Source of the DNA: JBEKZQ01 sp049509675
GTDB lineage: Bacteria; Planctomycetota; Planctomycetia; Pirellulales; Thermoguttaceae
Direction of reading: 5' to 3'
NCBI GenBank assembly: GCA_049509675.1
Contig: JBEKZQ010000154.1
Location: forward strand, 1 to 12,995
Length of the DNA: 12,995 nt
This document shows positions 6,348-12,904 of this stretch, piece by piece. The notes beneath the pieces were generated by a model, which was not told the origin of the DNA, made no database searches, and saw only the letters and a list, made by a program, of their open reading frames with translations. A program made the position numbers and the translations under genes. The first letter of the stretch is position 1. Each line of letters begins with the position of its first letter.

Positions 6348-6392
6348 GCGACGTGCGCGGAATTTTTCCGCCGCCTGCATACCGATCGGCAT
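6323..6392. promoter_or_regulatory. Candidate repressor operators (two ATACCGAT sites)
   Basis: ATACCGATGGGTGTAT at 6323-6338 covers the -10 end and spacer of the promoter. ATACCGATCGGCAT at 6379-6392 lies upstream of the -35. Both approximate the palindrome ATACCGATCGGTAT. The first would block polymerase if bound. Binding by the neighbouring XRE protein is inferred. The rest of the 235-base gap (6253-6487) shows nothing else. Confidence 0.45.
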
Positions 6393-6487
6393 AAGCCATA
6401 GGGTCCAGTGAGCGAAAGCCCGTCTTTCTGCCCGTCGCGATCGGCCAGGAAGCTTTCCAGCGCCCGGGCCGCGCTCCAGGGTCGCCG

Positions 6488-6919
6488 CTAGTGCTCCCTG
6501 CCGCGCGCCGGGCCGGCCGCCAGCTTCACGCCAGAAACGGCCGCCGTGATCCCCCGGAGCCGCGCCGCCCGTTTCAATAACTCGCAAGACCGCCGGAAGG
6601 CCGCCCCGTCGCAATGCTGGCAATGCCACGCACCCAACAGGTCCTGCCACAATTCCAGGGAACCGCACTTTGGGCAGGGGGCCGGCGGGTCGATGATTTC
6701 GCAGCCGTCCTCCTCCGGTGGGCCGGTGACGGGAAGTGTGGGGACCGGGGCAGGGGCGGCCGATTCGCTCAGCCGGGCCGGGGTGAAGATCGGCCCGGCG
6801 GGCAATTTTTCCGCCGCTTCTGCCAGCCAGGGCGGGGGCCAGGTCGCCGGGGTGGGGCAGGTTGGGACATGTACCACCCCATTGCCTTGCAAATTCACTG
6901 TTTCAGAATTCACTTTCAT
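6488..6919 (-). CDS. Small zinc-ribbon protein of unknown function
   Basis: 143 residues from ATG 6919. Residues 15-75 are Pro/Ala-rich and probably disordered. A four-cysteine zinc ribbon follows: Cys82-x2-Cys85 (PCPKCGS), then Cys100-x2-Cys103 (WHCQHC), around an aromatic/acidic centre (LELWQDLLGA). The C-terminus is a basic helix (FRRSCELLKRAARLRG). An alternative TTG start at 6958 adds 13 residues and would place the gene 10 bases after the stop of the helicase-primase gene; the start is uncertain. Ribbons of this look often accompany or are fused to primases, so a role with the upstream replication protein is plausible but not shown. A 12 bp inverted repeat (6854-6865 and 6955-6966) brackets its 5' end. 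Confidence 0.65.
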   Translation of the reverse strand: MKVNSETVNLQGNGVVHVPTCPTPATWPPPWLAEAAEKLPAGPIFTPARLSESAAPAPVPTLPVTGPPEEDGCEIIDPPAPCPKCGSLELWQDLLGAWHCQHCDGAAFRRSCELLKRAARLRGITAAVSGVKLAAGPARGREH

Positions 6920-6966
6920 TTTCTCGCTACGCGTGCAAAGGTATGGGGCATGTACCAACCTGCCCC
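6854..6966. repeat. 12 bp inverted repeat bracketing a gene start
   Basis: GGGGCAGGTTGG at 6854-6865 is repeated as its exact complement CCAACCTGCCCC at 6955-6966, and each copy adjoins CATGTACCA (6868-6876 and 6949-6957). Together they flank the 5' end of the zinc-ribbon gene. They could form a long-range stem over its start or be binding sites. Confidence 0.4.
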
Positions 6967-6968
6967 AA

Positions 6969-9086
6969 TCACCTCAATGCCACGCCCCTGTAGAACCGAA
7001 ATTGCTGGTTGTCGATCCGGTGTTTGACGGTGCCGACGGCGGGCAGGGCCGCCCGAAGGGCCCGGCCGAAGCCGCCTTCATCCTCGACGTGTTGCCGCCC
7101 GTGTTCCTTCGCCCATTTGGCATAGGCTTCGTACAAGTCGCCCCGTTGGACTTCGTATTCCGGCCCGACGTTGCAACACTCCCGGACGAACACGGAAACG
7201 GGGCTGGTCAGGTCGTTTAGCTCGGTCAGCAACTCATCCGCCGCAGTGGGCTGGACAAAGTAGCCCCTTGCCCGCAGTCGCCGCCAGCCCTCGACAGCCC
7301 ACAGGAGGATTCCGGGCAGTTCGGTCAACAGACGGTCGGTCAACCCGGCATCTTCCCGGCCGTAGAAGCTGGTTGAGAGCCGCAAGAGGATCATCCGGCC
7401 GGCCAGGGCCCCCGACGAATCGCCAAGCCGGGGCAGTTCGTTTGTAAAGATCATCAGCCGCGTGGACAGCTTGCCGGTCCACGGCACAAGGTTCTTGCGG
7501 TCGATGGTCAAGCAATCTTCCCCGCTGATGCTCAACAGGCGCTCGACAACGATTTGTGAGTCGGTCCGGCCGCCAAGTCGGGCATCCGAGACAATGGCGA
7601 GAGACTTCCCCACCAAGGGCCATAGGCCAAAGTTTGTTGACAGGCTCGCCAAGGTGGGGCCGCAGACGTTTTCCTTGCCGATGGTGGCCCGCAGTACGCG
7701 ACCGATGGTGCCCTTGCCCGACCGTCGCGGGCCGATGGTGAGGAGGATTTTCTGTTGGCGAGTGTCAGGAGTGAGAAGGTAGCCAGCCCATTCCTGTAGC
7801 GCGGAAACGGAGCCGGCATCATCCGGCCACAACTCGTCAAGGAACCGAAGCCACGCATCCGGCCGCGGGGCGTCGGGGCGAAAGTCATAGTCAAGGGCTA
7901 CTTGTGCGAACAGCCGCGGGGTTGCGGGCCGCAAGAAGTCCGCCTTGCCTGATACCAGGCTCGGCAAGTGAACCATCCCGTTGCGACAAATGAGAACGTC
8001 GGTTGAACCCCATGCCGGGGCGTCATTGCCAAGCCACTCCGGCGGTTCGACGCGGTGAGACAGCCGGGCTTTCGCCCGCAGTCCTTCCACCACGTTCCCA
8101 ACCGCCGACTTCGTGAGTTTGCAATAGCCCTGGTCGAGATAATCGACCAGCCGCCCGCGGACTTCGGACGGCGGCATTTCACGGTATGCCCCGGCCCGCC
8201 AATAAAGCCACGTGTCGCGCCAGAATCGCAAGCGGGAAACTCCGTCGCGCTCGGATAGGGTGAGAAACGCCACCGCTTCGGGAACGGCATCAATCTCGCC
8301 GGCGCTCTGTTTCATCGTGCCCGGGTCGGGCTCGGTGGGATCCTCGGCCGCGTCCAGCAGCCGGCGAAGCTCGCCGGCCGGGTTCAATCCCTTGGCCACG
8401 CAGGCGACGAGAAAGTCATCGAGCCCCACCTTGACCGGCTTGCGGTCGGCGCCGGGATCCCCTTGGGGCAACCGGACGACCTTGACCACGGCCCCGCGCT
8501 GTGCCAGGTGGGCCGCAAGGCGAGACTCCGCAGCTTGGACGTCAGGGTTGAGCGCACCGTCATTGTCGAAGGCGACATACACCTTGCGCCCCTGCCAGGC
8601 GATGCGCTCCAACGCGGGCAAGAGAGTCTCCTTCTTGCCGGGCTTCCAGCCGAACACGCCCACCAAACCGACACAAGGAAATCCGGCTTGTGTCGCTGCC
8701 AAAGACTTCTTCTCGCCCTCTGTGATCAACAACTCGCGTGTCGCATCGGCTAACAGGCCAGCCACATCCGGGGGAAGATAGATTTGATTGGGTTGCCCAT
8801 GCGGAGACTCATACTTGACGGCCCTCCGTCGACTTGTTCGCGGCCGGTCTGGCTTCACCCGGCAATAGCCGTTGCGGCCCTCGGTGTCAGTGAAGGGAAA
8901 GACGACGGCGGGTCCCATCGAGGGCCGATACTTCGGCCAGTCGAGGAGGGCCGCCAGCTTGGGCACCGAAACTTCCGAGTGGATGCCGGCGGCCTGGATC
9001 GTCGCGTCGGTCAACCCGCTCTTGCGCAGGTCGGCGAGATGGTGGGGCAGGATGCCGGGTAGAGTTGCGGCGGGTATGTCAGGCAT
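6969..9086 (-). CDS. Toprim plus SF3-helicase replication protein (P4-like primase-helicase)
   Basis: 705 residues. The N-terminal half has a DUF3854-like toprim fold: Glu123 in LLITEGEKKS, Asp174/Asp176 in VAFDNDGA, and Asp223 in VGLDDFLVA. Residues about 260-445 resemble the D5_N/DUF5906 region of viral and plasmid primases. The helicase core carries Walker A at 452-460 (GPRRSGKGT), a Walker-B-like segment ending at Asp501 (SLAIVSDAR) and a sensor Asn549 (LMIFTNELPRL). A winged C-terminal domain follows (about 625-705). Proteins of this type unwind the origin of satellite phages and plasmids and assist primer synthesis, so the element probably replicates when active. I see no archaeo-eukaryotic primase or zinc-finger region at the N-terminus; the separate zinc-ribbon gene downstream may supply one. 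ATG 9086 follows AAAGGA at 8 bases and overlaps the preceding small ORF by 8 bases. Confidence 0.88.
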   Translation of the reverse strand: MPDIPAATLPGILPHHLADLRKSGLTDATIQAAGIHSEVSVPKLAALLDWPKYRPSMGPAVVFPFTDTEGRNGYCRVKPDRPRTSRRRAVKYESPHGQPNQIYLPPDVAGLLADATRELLITEGEKKSLAATQAGFPCVGLVGVFGWKPGKKETLLPALERIAWQGRKVYVAFDNDGALNPDVQAAESRLAAHLAQRGAVVKVVRLPQGDPGADRKPVKVGLDDFLVACVAKGLNPAGELRRLLDAAEDPTEPDPGTMKQSAGEIDAVPEAVAFLTLSERDGVSRLRFWRDTWLYWRAGAYREMPPSEVRGRLVDYLDQGYCKLTKSAVGNVVEGLRAKARLSHRVEPPEWLGNDAPAWGSTDVLICRNGMVHLPSLVSGKADFLRPATPRLFAQVALDYDFRPDAPRPDAWLRFLDELWPDDAGSVSALQEWAGYLLTPDTRQQKILLTIGPRRSGKGTIGRVLRATIGKENVCGPTLASLSTNFGLWPLVGKSLAIVSDARLGGRTDSQIVVERLLSISGEDCLTIDRKNLVPWTGKLSTRLMIFTNELPRLGDSSGALAGRMILLRLSTSFYGREDAGLTDRLLTELPGILLWAVEGWRRLRARGYFVQPTAADELLTELNDLTSPVSVFVRECCNVGPEYEVQRGDLYEAYAKWAKEHGRQHVEDEGGFGRALRAALPAVGTVKHRIDNQQFRFYRGVALR

Positions 9087-9168
9087 CGGCTGGGTCCTTT
9101 GCCGGCGCGTTGCCGCTGGACGAAGGAAGTTGCCGCGATTGCGGCGACGGGGTAGAATGAGGTTGCAT
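9079..9168 (-). CDS. 29-residue ORF coupled to the helicase-primase gene
   Basis: A small ORF with a perfect Shine-Dalgarno (AAGGAG, 7 bases before the ATG). It encodes a Pro/Ser/Gln-rich peptide, MQPHSTPSPQSRQLPSSS followed by GNAPAKDPADA, and its TGA lies 8 bases inside the next gene. It may be a leader whose translation feeds ribosomes to the replication gene, or a small protein in its own right. The peptide has no recognisable domain. The same frame is open further upstream into the HTH gene, but only as a shadow. Confidence 0.5.
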   Translation of the reverse strand: MQPHSTPSPQSRQLPSSSGNAPAKDPADA

Positions 9169-9217
9169 TGAATTTCTCCTTGAACGGTCGCGGGATTCGC
9201 CCCCGCGGCCGATTGCC

Positions 9218-9496
9218 TTATGGGGTGGCAGAGTTTGATGGCAAGTCGGTCCCGGGCATGGCTGCTTCGTCCGCCGGCCGCTTGGTCGATCGAGAGGCGA
9301 TCCAGACCTGCAGATCGGCCACGCTGAACCGCAGGCAGCGGTCGCCCAGTCTGACCACGGGCACGTCACCAGCAGCCGCCCACGCCATCAGGGATCGCAG
9401 TGAAACGCCCAGAGAATTCGCGGCCTCTTGCGGCCGAAGCAGTAGCCGCCCAGTCGGGCACGACGGCGGGGGTGAGGCAGGAATGGGGTTTCTCAT
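9218..9496 (-). CDS. AlpA/excisionase-like helix-turn-helix protein
   Basis: A 92-residue DNA-binding protein. Residues about 17-70 match the MerR/excisionase winged-helix pattern: LLLRPQEAANSLGVSLRSLMAWAAAGDVP, then the wing VVRLGDRCLRFSVADLQVWI. Short Pro-rich ends flank it. Proteins of this type in integrative elements serve as AlpA-like activators or recombination directionality factors (Xis), and none of the other genes seen fills that role. The ATG overlaps the stop of the upstream gene (ATGA), so the two are translationally coupled. It could equally activate the replication gene, which lies about 130 bases downstream. Confidence 0.82.
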   Translation of the reverse strand: MRNPIPASPPPSCPTGRLLLRPQEAANSLGVSLRSLMAWAAAGDVPVVRLGDRCLRFSVADLQVWIASRSTKRPADEAAMPGTDLPSNSATP

Positions 9497-9672
9497 TGAA
9501 CAGCCTCAACGGCCCGAGATTCGGCCAGTTTCAACAGTTCTTTTCGCGCCTTCTTGGCTTCATCGACCGCCGCGATCGACTTATCGACGGCCGCCAACAG
9601 GTCTACAATCGCCCGCCGGATTTTCGGGCGGGGCTTCTGTTTCGCATCAGGCTTGGGTTGCTTGGCTTCCAT
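9493..9672 (-). CDS. Small basic helical protein, unknown
   Basis: 59 residues from ATG 9672. A Lys/Pro-rich start (KQPKPDAKQKPRPKIRR) is followed by one long charged, alanine-rich helix (AIVDLLAAVDKSIAAVDEAK, then KARKELLKLAESRAVEA) that could form a coiled coil. A GTG at 9708 would add 12 residues; I prefer the ATG because the purine-rich run GGGGGGAAAA lies before it, although its spacing of about 8-11 bases is not ideal. The stop overlaps the start of the HTH gene by four bases, so they form one unit. The family is not recognised. It could be an accessory nucleic-acid-binding or regulator-partner protein. Confidence 0.6.
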   Translation of the reverse strand: MEAKQPKPDAKQKPRPKIRRAIVDLLAAVDKSIAAVDEAKKARKELLKLAESRAVEAVQ

Positions 9673-9713
9673 GCTTTCGATTTTCCCCCCGAAGCTTTTT
9701 CCTTGCACAAAGA

Positions 9714-9813
9714 GGGAAACAAGAAAGCAGAAAACCCCCGCAAAATGCGAGGGTTATCGGCAAAGACGGGAAACAAGACGGGAAACAAACTCGCTATTTC
9801 TTGGCTTGTTTCC
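9714..9813. repeat. GGGAAACAAG repeats, partly tandem
   Basis: GGGAAACAAG occurs at 9714-9723 and 9768-9777, with GGGAAACAAA at 9780-9789. The last two form a 12 bp tandem of GACGGGAAACAA. The inverse CTTGTTTCC is at 9805-9813, inside the 3' end of the 297-residue gene. The cluster surrounds the terminator and precedes the small-protein/HTH unit. It could be regulator sites or small iterons. Confidence 0.45.
9729..9755 (-). terminator. Rho-independent terminator
   Basis: On the minus strand AACCCTCGCA (9755-9746) pairs along 10 bp, with one U-G wobble, with TGCGGGGGTT (9742-9733) around a TTT loop, and the stem runs into TTTTC. It lies about 40 bases after the stop of the 297-residue gene and before the next gene pair, so it separates two transcription units. 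Confidence 0.6.
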
Positions 9814-10687
9814 TTGCCCGGACCTCTGCCATCCGCTGCATCGCCTCTACCAAGGCTTCATCTTGTACGTCGGGATCATCGGCCACAGATTGCAAATCCC
9901 CGTCAAGGGTCTCGAATCCGGCCTTCGCCCGGGCCGCCCAATAGGCCGCCCACTTCCCCGCGTGAATCTCCAGCCGGTTTTTGCTTCGGTTTCGGAACAT
10001 ATCAGCGTGATCCGCCCGGAACCCGGTCAATTCCTTATTGTTTCTGAAATGTTCGCTCCAAATGGATGGAGACGAGCGAACCCAAGCCGAATCGTCGGGG
10101 ACCGCCTCGGCGCCGCCAGAAGCCTGTTTGGCGTTACAGTTCTCCATCGCCGCCTGCGACTCCCGGCAGAGGGCGTCTATAACCGCCTCAACGTCGAATT
10201 GCGACACGTCGGCCAGATTGCGGCGAAGGGTTGTCCAGTGCCCTTTTACCAACTCGTGAGCCGCAACCGCAGAGTCGGCCGCCATGTCCCGATCGGGGGG
10301 CAATTGCGACAGTTTTTCAGTGAGGAACCGGGATAGTGCGTGCCCGAGGACCCAGGCCGCTTGGTGGGCCGAGTAGCTTTTCAGTGTCCCCCAAGCGGAT
10401 CGGGTTGTTGTGGGCGGAATTCCCGGCACGGTGACACGTATGCGTACCGGATCAATGAGGAACCCCACTGCTTGCAAGGACTCCTCCAAGCCGTTGAGGT
10501 TCTGCGGGCCTAAGAGCCCCGCGATGCCCATGGGGGCCAACAAAGAATCATCATCTTCGACGGCCTTGAAGAGTTGTTCAGCCGCCATGCAGATTACGCA
10601 TGCCTGCTCTTTGGCGTTCTGCAATTCCTTGATCTGCTGCCGTGCATAGCTCCACGGCCCTTCAGTTTGCGATTGCTCGGATTCCAT
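9794..10687 (-). CDS. Unknown 297-residue element protein
   Basis: I do not recognise this family. The protein is soluble-looking and mostly helical, with no signal peptide or membrane segment. The first 35 residues are a charged helix (YARQQIKELQNAKEQ). The middle has clustered hydrophobic helices with two conserved-looking aromatic patches, HQAAWVLGHALSRFL and VKGHWTTLRRNL. The C-terminal third contains a polar segment (WSEHFRNNKELTGF, MFRNRSKNRLEIHAGKW) that could be a DNA-binding helical unit, and it ends in a Lys/Arg-rich tail (AEVRARKQAKK). ATG 10687 follows AGGTGG at 4 bases. A terminator lies downstream. Codon usage and GC resemble the neighbouring genes. It stands between the replication and cargo genes, so both roles are open. 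Confidence 0.75.
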   Translation of the reverse strand: MESEQSQTEGPWSYARQQIKELQNAKEQACVICMAAEQLFKAVEDDDSLLAPMGIAGLLGPQNLNGLEESLQAVGFLIDPVRIRVTVPGIPPTTTRSAWGTLKSYSAHQAAWVLGHALSRFLTEKLSQLPPDRDMAADSAVAAHELVKGHWTTLRRNLADVSQFDVEAVIDALCRESQAAMENCNAKQASGGAEAVPDDSAWVRSSPSIWSEHFRNNKELTGFRADHADMFRNRSKNRLEIHAGKWAAYWAARAKAGFETLDGDLQSVADDPDVQDEALVEAMQRMAEVRARKQAKK

Positions 10688-10692
10688 GTCAC

Positions 10693-10712
10693 CACCTGAA
10701 GTGACACCTGAA
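10693..10712. promoter_or_regulatory. CACCTGAA direct repeats at the 5' end of the unknown gene
   Basis: CACCTGAA occurs at 10693-10700 and 10705-10712, a 12-base spacing (about one helical turn), directly over the ribosome-binding region of the 297-residue gene. GTCAC/GTGAC at 10688-10692 and 10701-10705 also allow a small hairpin there. Regulator binding or translational control is possible. The rest of the gap to 10830 shows only a TAGAAT-like -10 at 10778-10783 on the minus strand, without a good -35. Confidence 0.3.
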
Positions 10713-10830
10713 AAAAGAGCAGCGCGGCAGCCAGTCAGGTTTCCGGTTTTCGGGAGCTACCCTATCCGCGCCGGTCTATTCTACCTGATTGCGGCCTTCA
10801 CGCCCACGTCGCCCGCCGCCCCCATGTTCG

Positions 10831-12087
10831 TCATTTCAACTTTTCGTACCTGTACCCCGCATTGCGCACTTGCCGGTTGAAGTACCGCCCATGCGACGCC
10901 GCTGCCATCAGCCCCCGGTAAACCTCCGCCGGCACGTCGAAGTACCGATACACAGCGCCGTTAGTAAACTCGATTTCAAGGATTCTTCGGCCTTCGTCGT
11001 ATCCCACCGACCGGAGCGCGGAAGAAGCGACGGCACTTCTCCGAATCCCCTCCCCGTGCGTCGTCGTCCGCACAGTAATGGGCTTGCTTCGAATTGCCTC
11101 TGCGGGCGGCGGCGGTGCTATGTCGGGTGCTGGGCGAATCTCTTCTCGCGGCGCAAATACGATCCCCAGCAGGGCCACCGTCACCAGGGCACCCGCAGCG
11201 AGAACGGCCACCCGGCGGGAAACCCACACCCTGCGCAGCCATCCTCTTATTCCCCCCAGAATCGCTGGACGGGGATCGCGCCGGATCACCGGGTCCGGGG
11301 CCGACTTCTCGCCTTCTGCCGGCCCGGAGGCTATCGCCACCGTGCCCCTGCCGATCCGGTCGAGCAGGTTTCGCAGTTTGGTGACGACGGCGGCAACCTT
11401 TGCTTCCCGCGAACCAGCAAAGGGCGGCTTTGGGGCGGGCTTCTCACCGGCCTCCCGCTTCCCTTGGGCAACAATATCGTTGATCTTGGCGGTCAGCTCC
11501 CGCAGCCCCAGCCTGGTCGACGATATCTCCCCCCGCGAGTAGGCCAGTTCTTCTTTCGCCTCCTCAAGTTCCTTGGCCGTCGCCTCCATTTTGGCAAGCT
11601 GCGCGGGGGACAGCTCTTTGCCGCCTTGGGCCTTGACGATCCGCCCCATCACTGCGGCCAGGGAAAAGTCGTCGTGGTGCATGGGCTTGCGCTCCCACGG
11701 CCGTTTTGCCAGCGGTTTTCTCGGCGGCATGCCTTGGGCTTCTCGCGCGGCAGTCTCGGCGTTCTTGATTCCATAGAGCTTTTCGCCTTTCGGCTTCCCG
11801 GTCGTGGACTTCCCTGCCGTGGGCTCCCAGGCCTCGCGGAAGGCGCGTTCGTAGTAGGCGGCGTTCTCCGGGCCCCACGCGGCTTCCATACCGGCACGGA
11901 ACTCGTCGTACGACGTCACCCCTGCCGCTCGGGCGTTGGCGACGATCTTCTGCGACTCGGCCAGCATCGATGGCTTGATCGGCTGCCAAGGGATACTCGG
12001 GTCCTGCTCTCCGCAGTTGAGCTCGATATCCTCTTCGTCCTCTTCCGAATCTCGCATAAGAGTCGTCCTTCGTTTGGAAACCGCCAT
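10831..12087 (-). CDS. Coiled-coil membrane protein with C-terminal KTSC domain
   Basis: 418 residues. Residues 12-30 are strongly acidic. Residues 40-90 are helical and Ala/Glu-rich, and 160-210 are a likely coiled coil (KMEATAKELEEAKEELAYSRG). A single membrane segment lies at 293-312, with Arg-rich sequence before it (GWLRRVWVSRR). This predicts the long N-terminal part in the cytoplasm and the C-terminus outside. A Pro-rich linker leads to a KTSC domain at about 354-416, with the family patterns SSALRSVGYD, LEIEFTNGAVYRYFDVP and ASHGRYFNRQVRN. KTSC is a small domain first noted at the end of some lysyl-tRNA synthetases; its function is unknown to me. Joining it to a membrane anchor and coiled coil is unusual. 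ATG 12087 starts two bases after the stop of a 34-residue membrane ORF. There is no enzyme motif. Confidence 0.8.
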   Translation of the reverse strand: MAVSKRRTTLMRDSEEDEEDIELNCGEQDPSIPWQPIKPSMLAESQKIVANARAAGVTSYDEFRAGMEAAWGPENAAYYERAFREAWEPTAGKSTTGKPKGEKLYGIKNAETAAREAQGMPPRKPLAKRPWERKPMHHDDFSLAAVMGRIVKAQGGKELSPAQLAKMEATAKELEEAKEELAYSRGEISSTRLGLRELTAKINDIVAQGKREAGEKPAPKPPFAGSREAKVAAVVTKLRNLLDRIGRGTVAIASGPAEGEKSAPDPVIRRDPRPAILGGIRGWLRRVWVSRRVAVLAAGALVTVALLGIVFAPREEIRPAPDIAPPPPAEAIRSKPITVRTTTHGEGIRRSAVASSALRSVGYDEGRRILEIEFTNGAVYRYFDVPAEVYRGLMAAASHGRYFNRQVRNAGYRYEKLK

Positions 12088-12089
12088 GG

Positions 12090-12194
12090 TTAGGGATGCT
12101 TGCCCGAGGTCCCGATCAATACCCCGGCCGCCGCCAGAACCAACAAAGCCGTTGCGACGCGTAGAGCGGGATCAACCTTGCTTCTTGTCGTCAT
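12090..12194 (-). CDS. 34-residue single-span membrane microprotein
   Basis: A short ORF that fills the gap between the TPR and KTSC genes. It has a basic N-terminus (MTTRSKVDPALR), one hydrophobic stretch (VATALLVLAAAGVLIG) and a short tail (TSGKHP). GAGGTG lies about 10 bases before the ATG. Its stop is two bases before the ATG of the KTSC gene, which argues for co-translation. The arrangement suggests a partner for the KTSC membrane protein. Its reality rests on this arrangement and composition; chance cannot be excluded. An overlapping ATG at 12198 in another frame ends after eight codons. Confidence 0.5.
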   Translation of the reverse strand: MTTRSKVDPALRVATALLVLAAAGVLIGTSGKHP

Positions 12195-12230
12195 CCATTT
12201 TCGGCACCTCACGTATTTTGGTGTCCGGTT

Positions 12231-12776
12231 CTATTCCGGCTTAAACCCGAGTCTCTTGGCCTCCGCAAAGTCTGCTTCCGCCTTGCTCTTTTCGCCCTTG
12301 CCCTTGAGCGCCACGCCCCGGCAATAGTATGCCTCGGCACAGTCCGGCTTTAGGCGGACGGCCTCCGTGAGGTCAGTGATGGCTCGGTTGAAGTCGTCTT
12401 TTCCCCGTCCCAGAAAGCCCCAGGCGAAGGCCCTGACGAGGCCCCCGCCGCTTGGGCAGCCCCTTCCCATGTAGGCACAGCCGCGTTGGAAATAGGCTCC
12501 GACGTATTTGGGATTTAGCCGGATGGCCTCCGTCAGATCCGCGATGGCTTTGTTCCACTCCCGCTTCTCACCGTAGACCGCGCCACGGTTGCAGTAGGCA
12601 TTCGCTTCGTTCGGGTCGAGGTCGATGGCCTCATTGTAGTCCGCGATCGCGTTGTCGTACTCACGCTTGTTTCCATAGGCCGCGCCACGGTTGCAGTACG
12701 CATTGACGTATTTCGGATCGAGCCGAATGGCTTCGCTGCAATCGGCGATAGCCGCGTCGAAATCATCTCTGAGCAA
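12231..12776 (-). CDS. TPR repeat protein, probably truncated at the 5' end
   Basis: A tetratricopeptide protein, a scaffold for protein-protein contacts. The frame carries about six 34-residue TPR units of the form AYCNRGAAYGxKxxYDxAIADYxEAIxLDP; the fifth has a roughly 20-residue Gly/Ala-rich insertion (CPSGGGLVRAFAWGFLGRG). The only in-frame start codon is TTG 12776, which lies inside the second unit. One complete extra unit (TYCSRGAAYSLKGDYNTAIA...) is encoded upstream to about 12908, followed by non-TPR sequence to an in-frame TGA at 12969-12971 with no ATG, GTG or TTG. The normal N-terminus is therefore missing, so this is probably a 5'-broken gene or pseudogene. It reads towards the microprotein and KTSC genes on the same strand, and 36 bases separate it from the microprotein. 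Confidence 0.75.
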   Translation of the reverse strand: MLRDDFDAAIADCSEAIRLDPKYVNAYCNRGAAYGNKREYDNAIADYNEAIDLDPNEANAYCNRGAVYGEKREWNKAIADLTEAIRLNPKYVGAYFQRGCAYMGRGCPSGGGLVRAFAWGFLGRGKDDFNRAITDLTEAVRLKPDCAEAYYCRGVALKGKGEKSKAEADFAEAKRLGFKPE

Positions 12777-12904
12777 GTAGATGACGCCCCGGCTGCGGTA
12801 CGCCTTGGCGTCTCTTGAATCGATTCGGATGGCTTCCGTGAAGTCGGCAATCGCCGTGTTGTAGTCGCCCTTGAGAGAATAGGCTGCGCCCCGGCTGCAG
12901 TAAG

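Noticed and set aside
9169..9369. Extension of the 29-residue ORF upstream to 96 residues
   Set aside because: The extra part overlaps the AlpA-like gene in another frame, whereas the internal ATG has an ideal ribosome site.
10789..12093. 434-residue plus-strand frame
   Set aside because: It is the exact opposite of the KTSC/coiled-coil gene; the minus-strand product has a recognisable domain and membrane segment, while this one is Arg/Pro/Gly-rich without structure.
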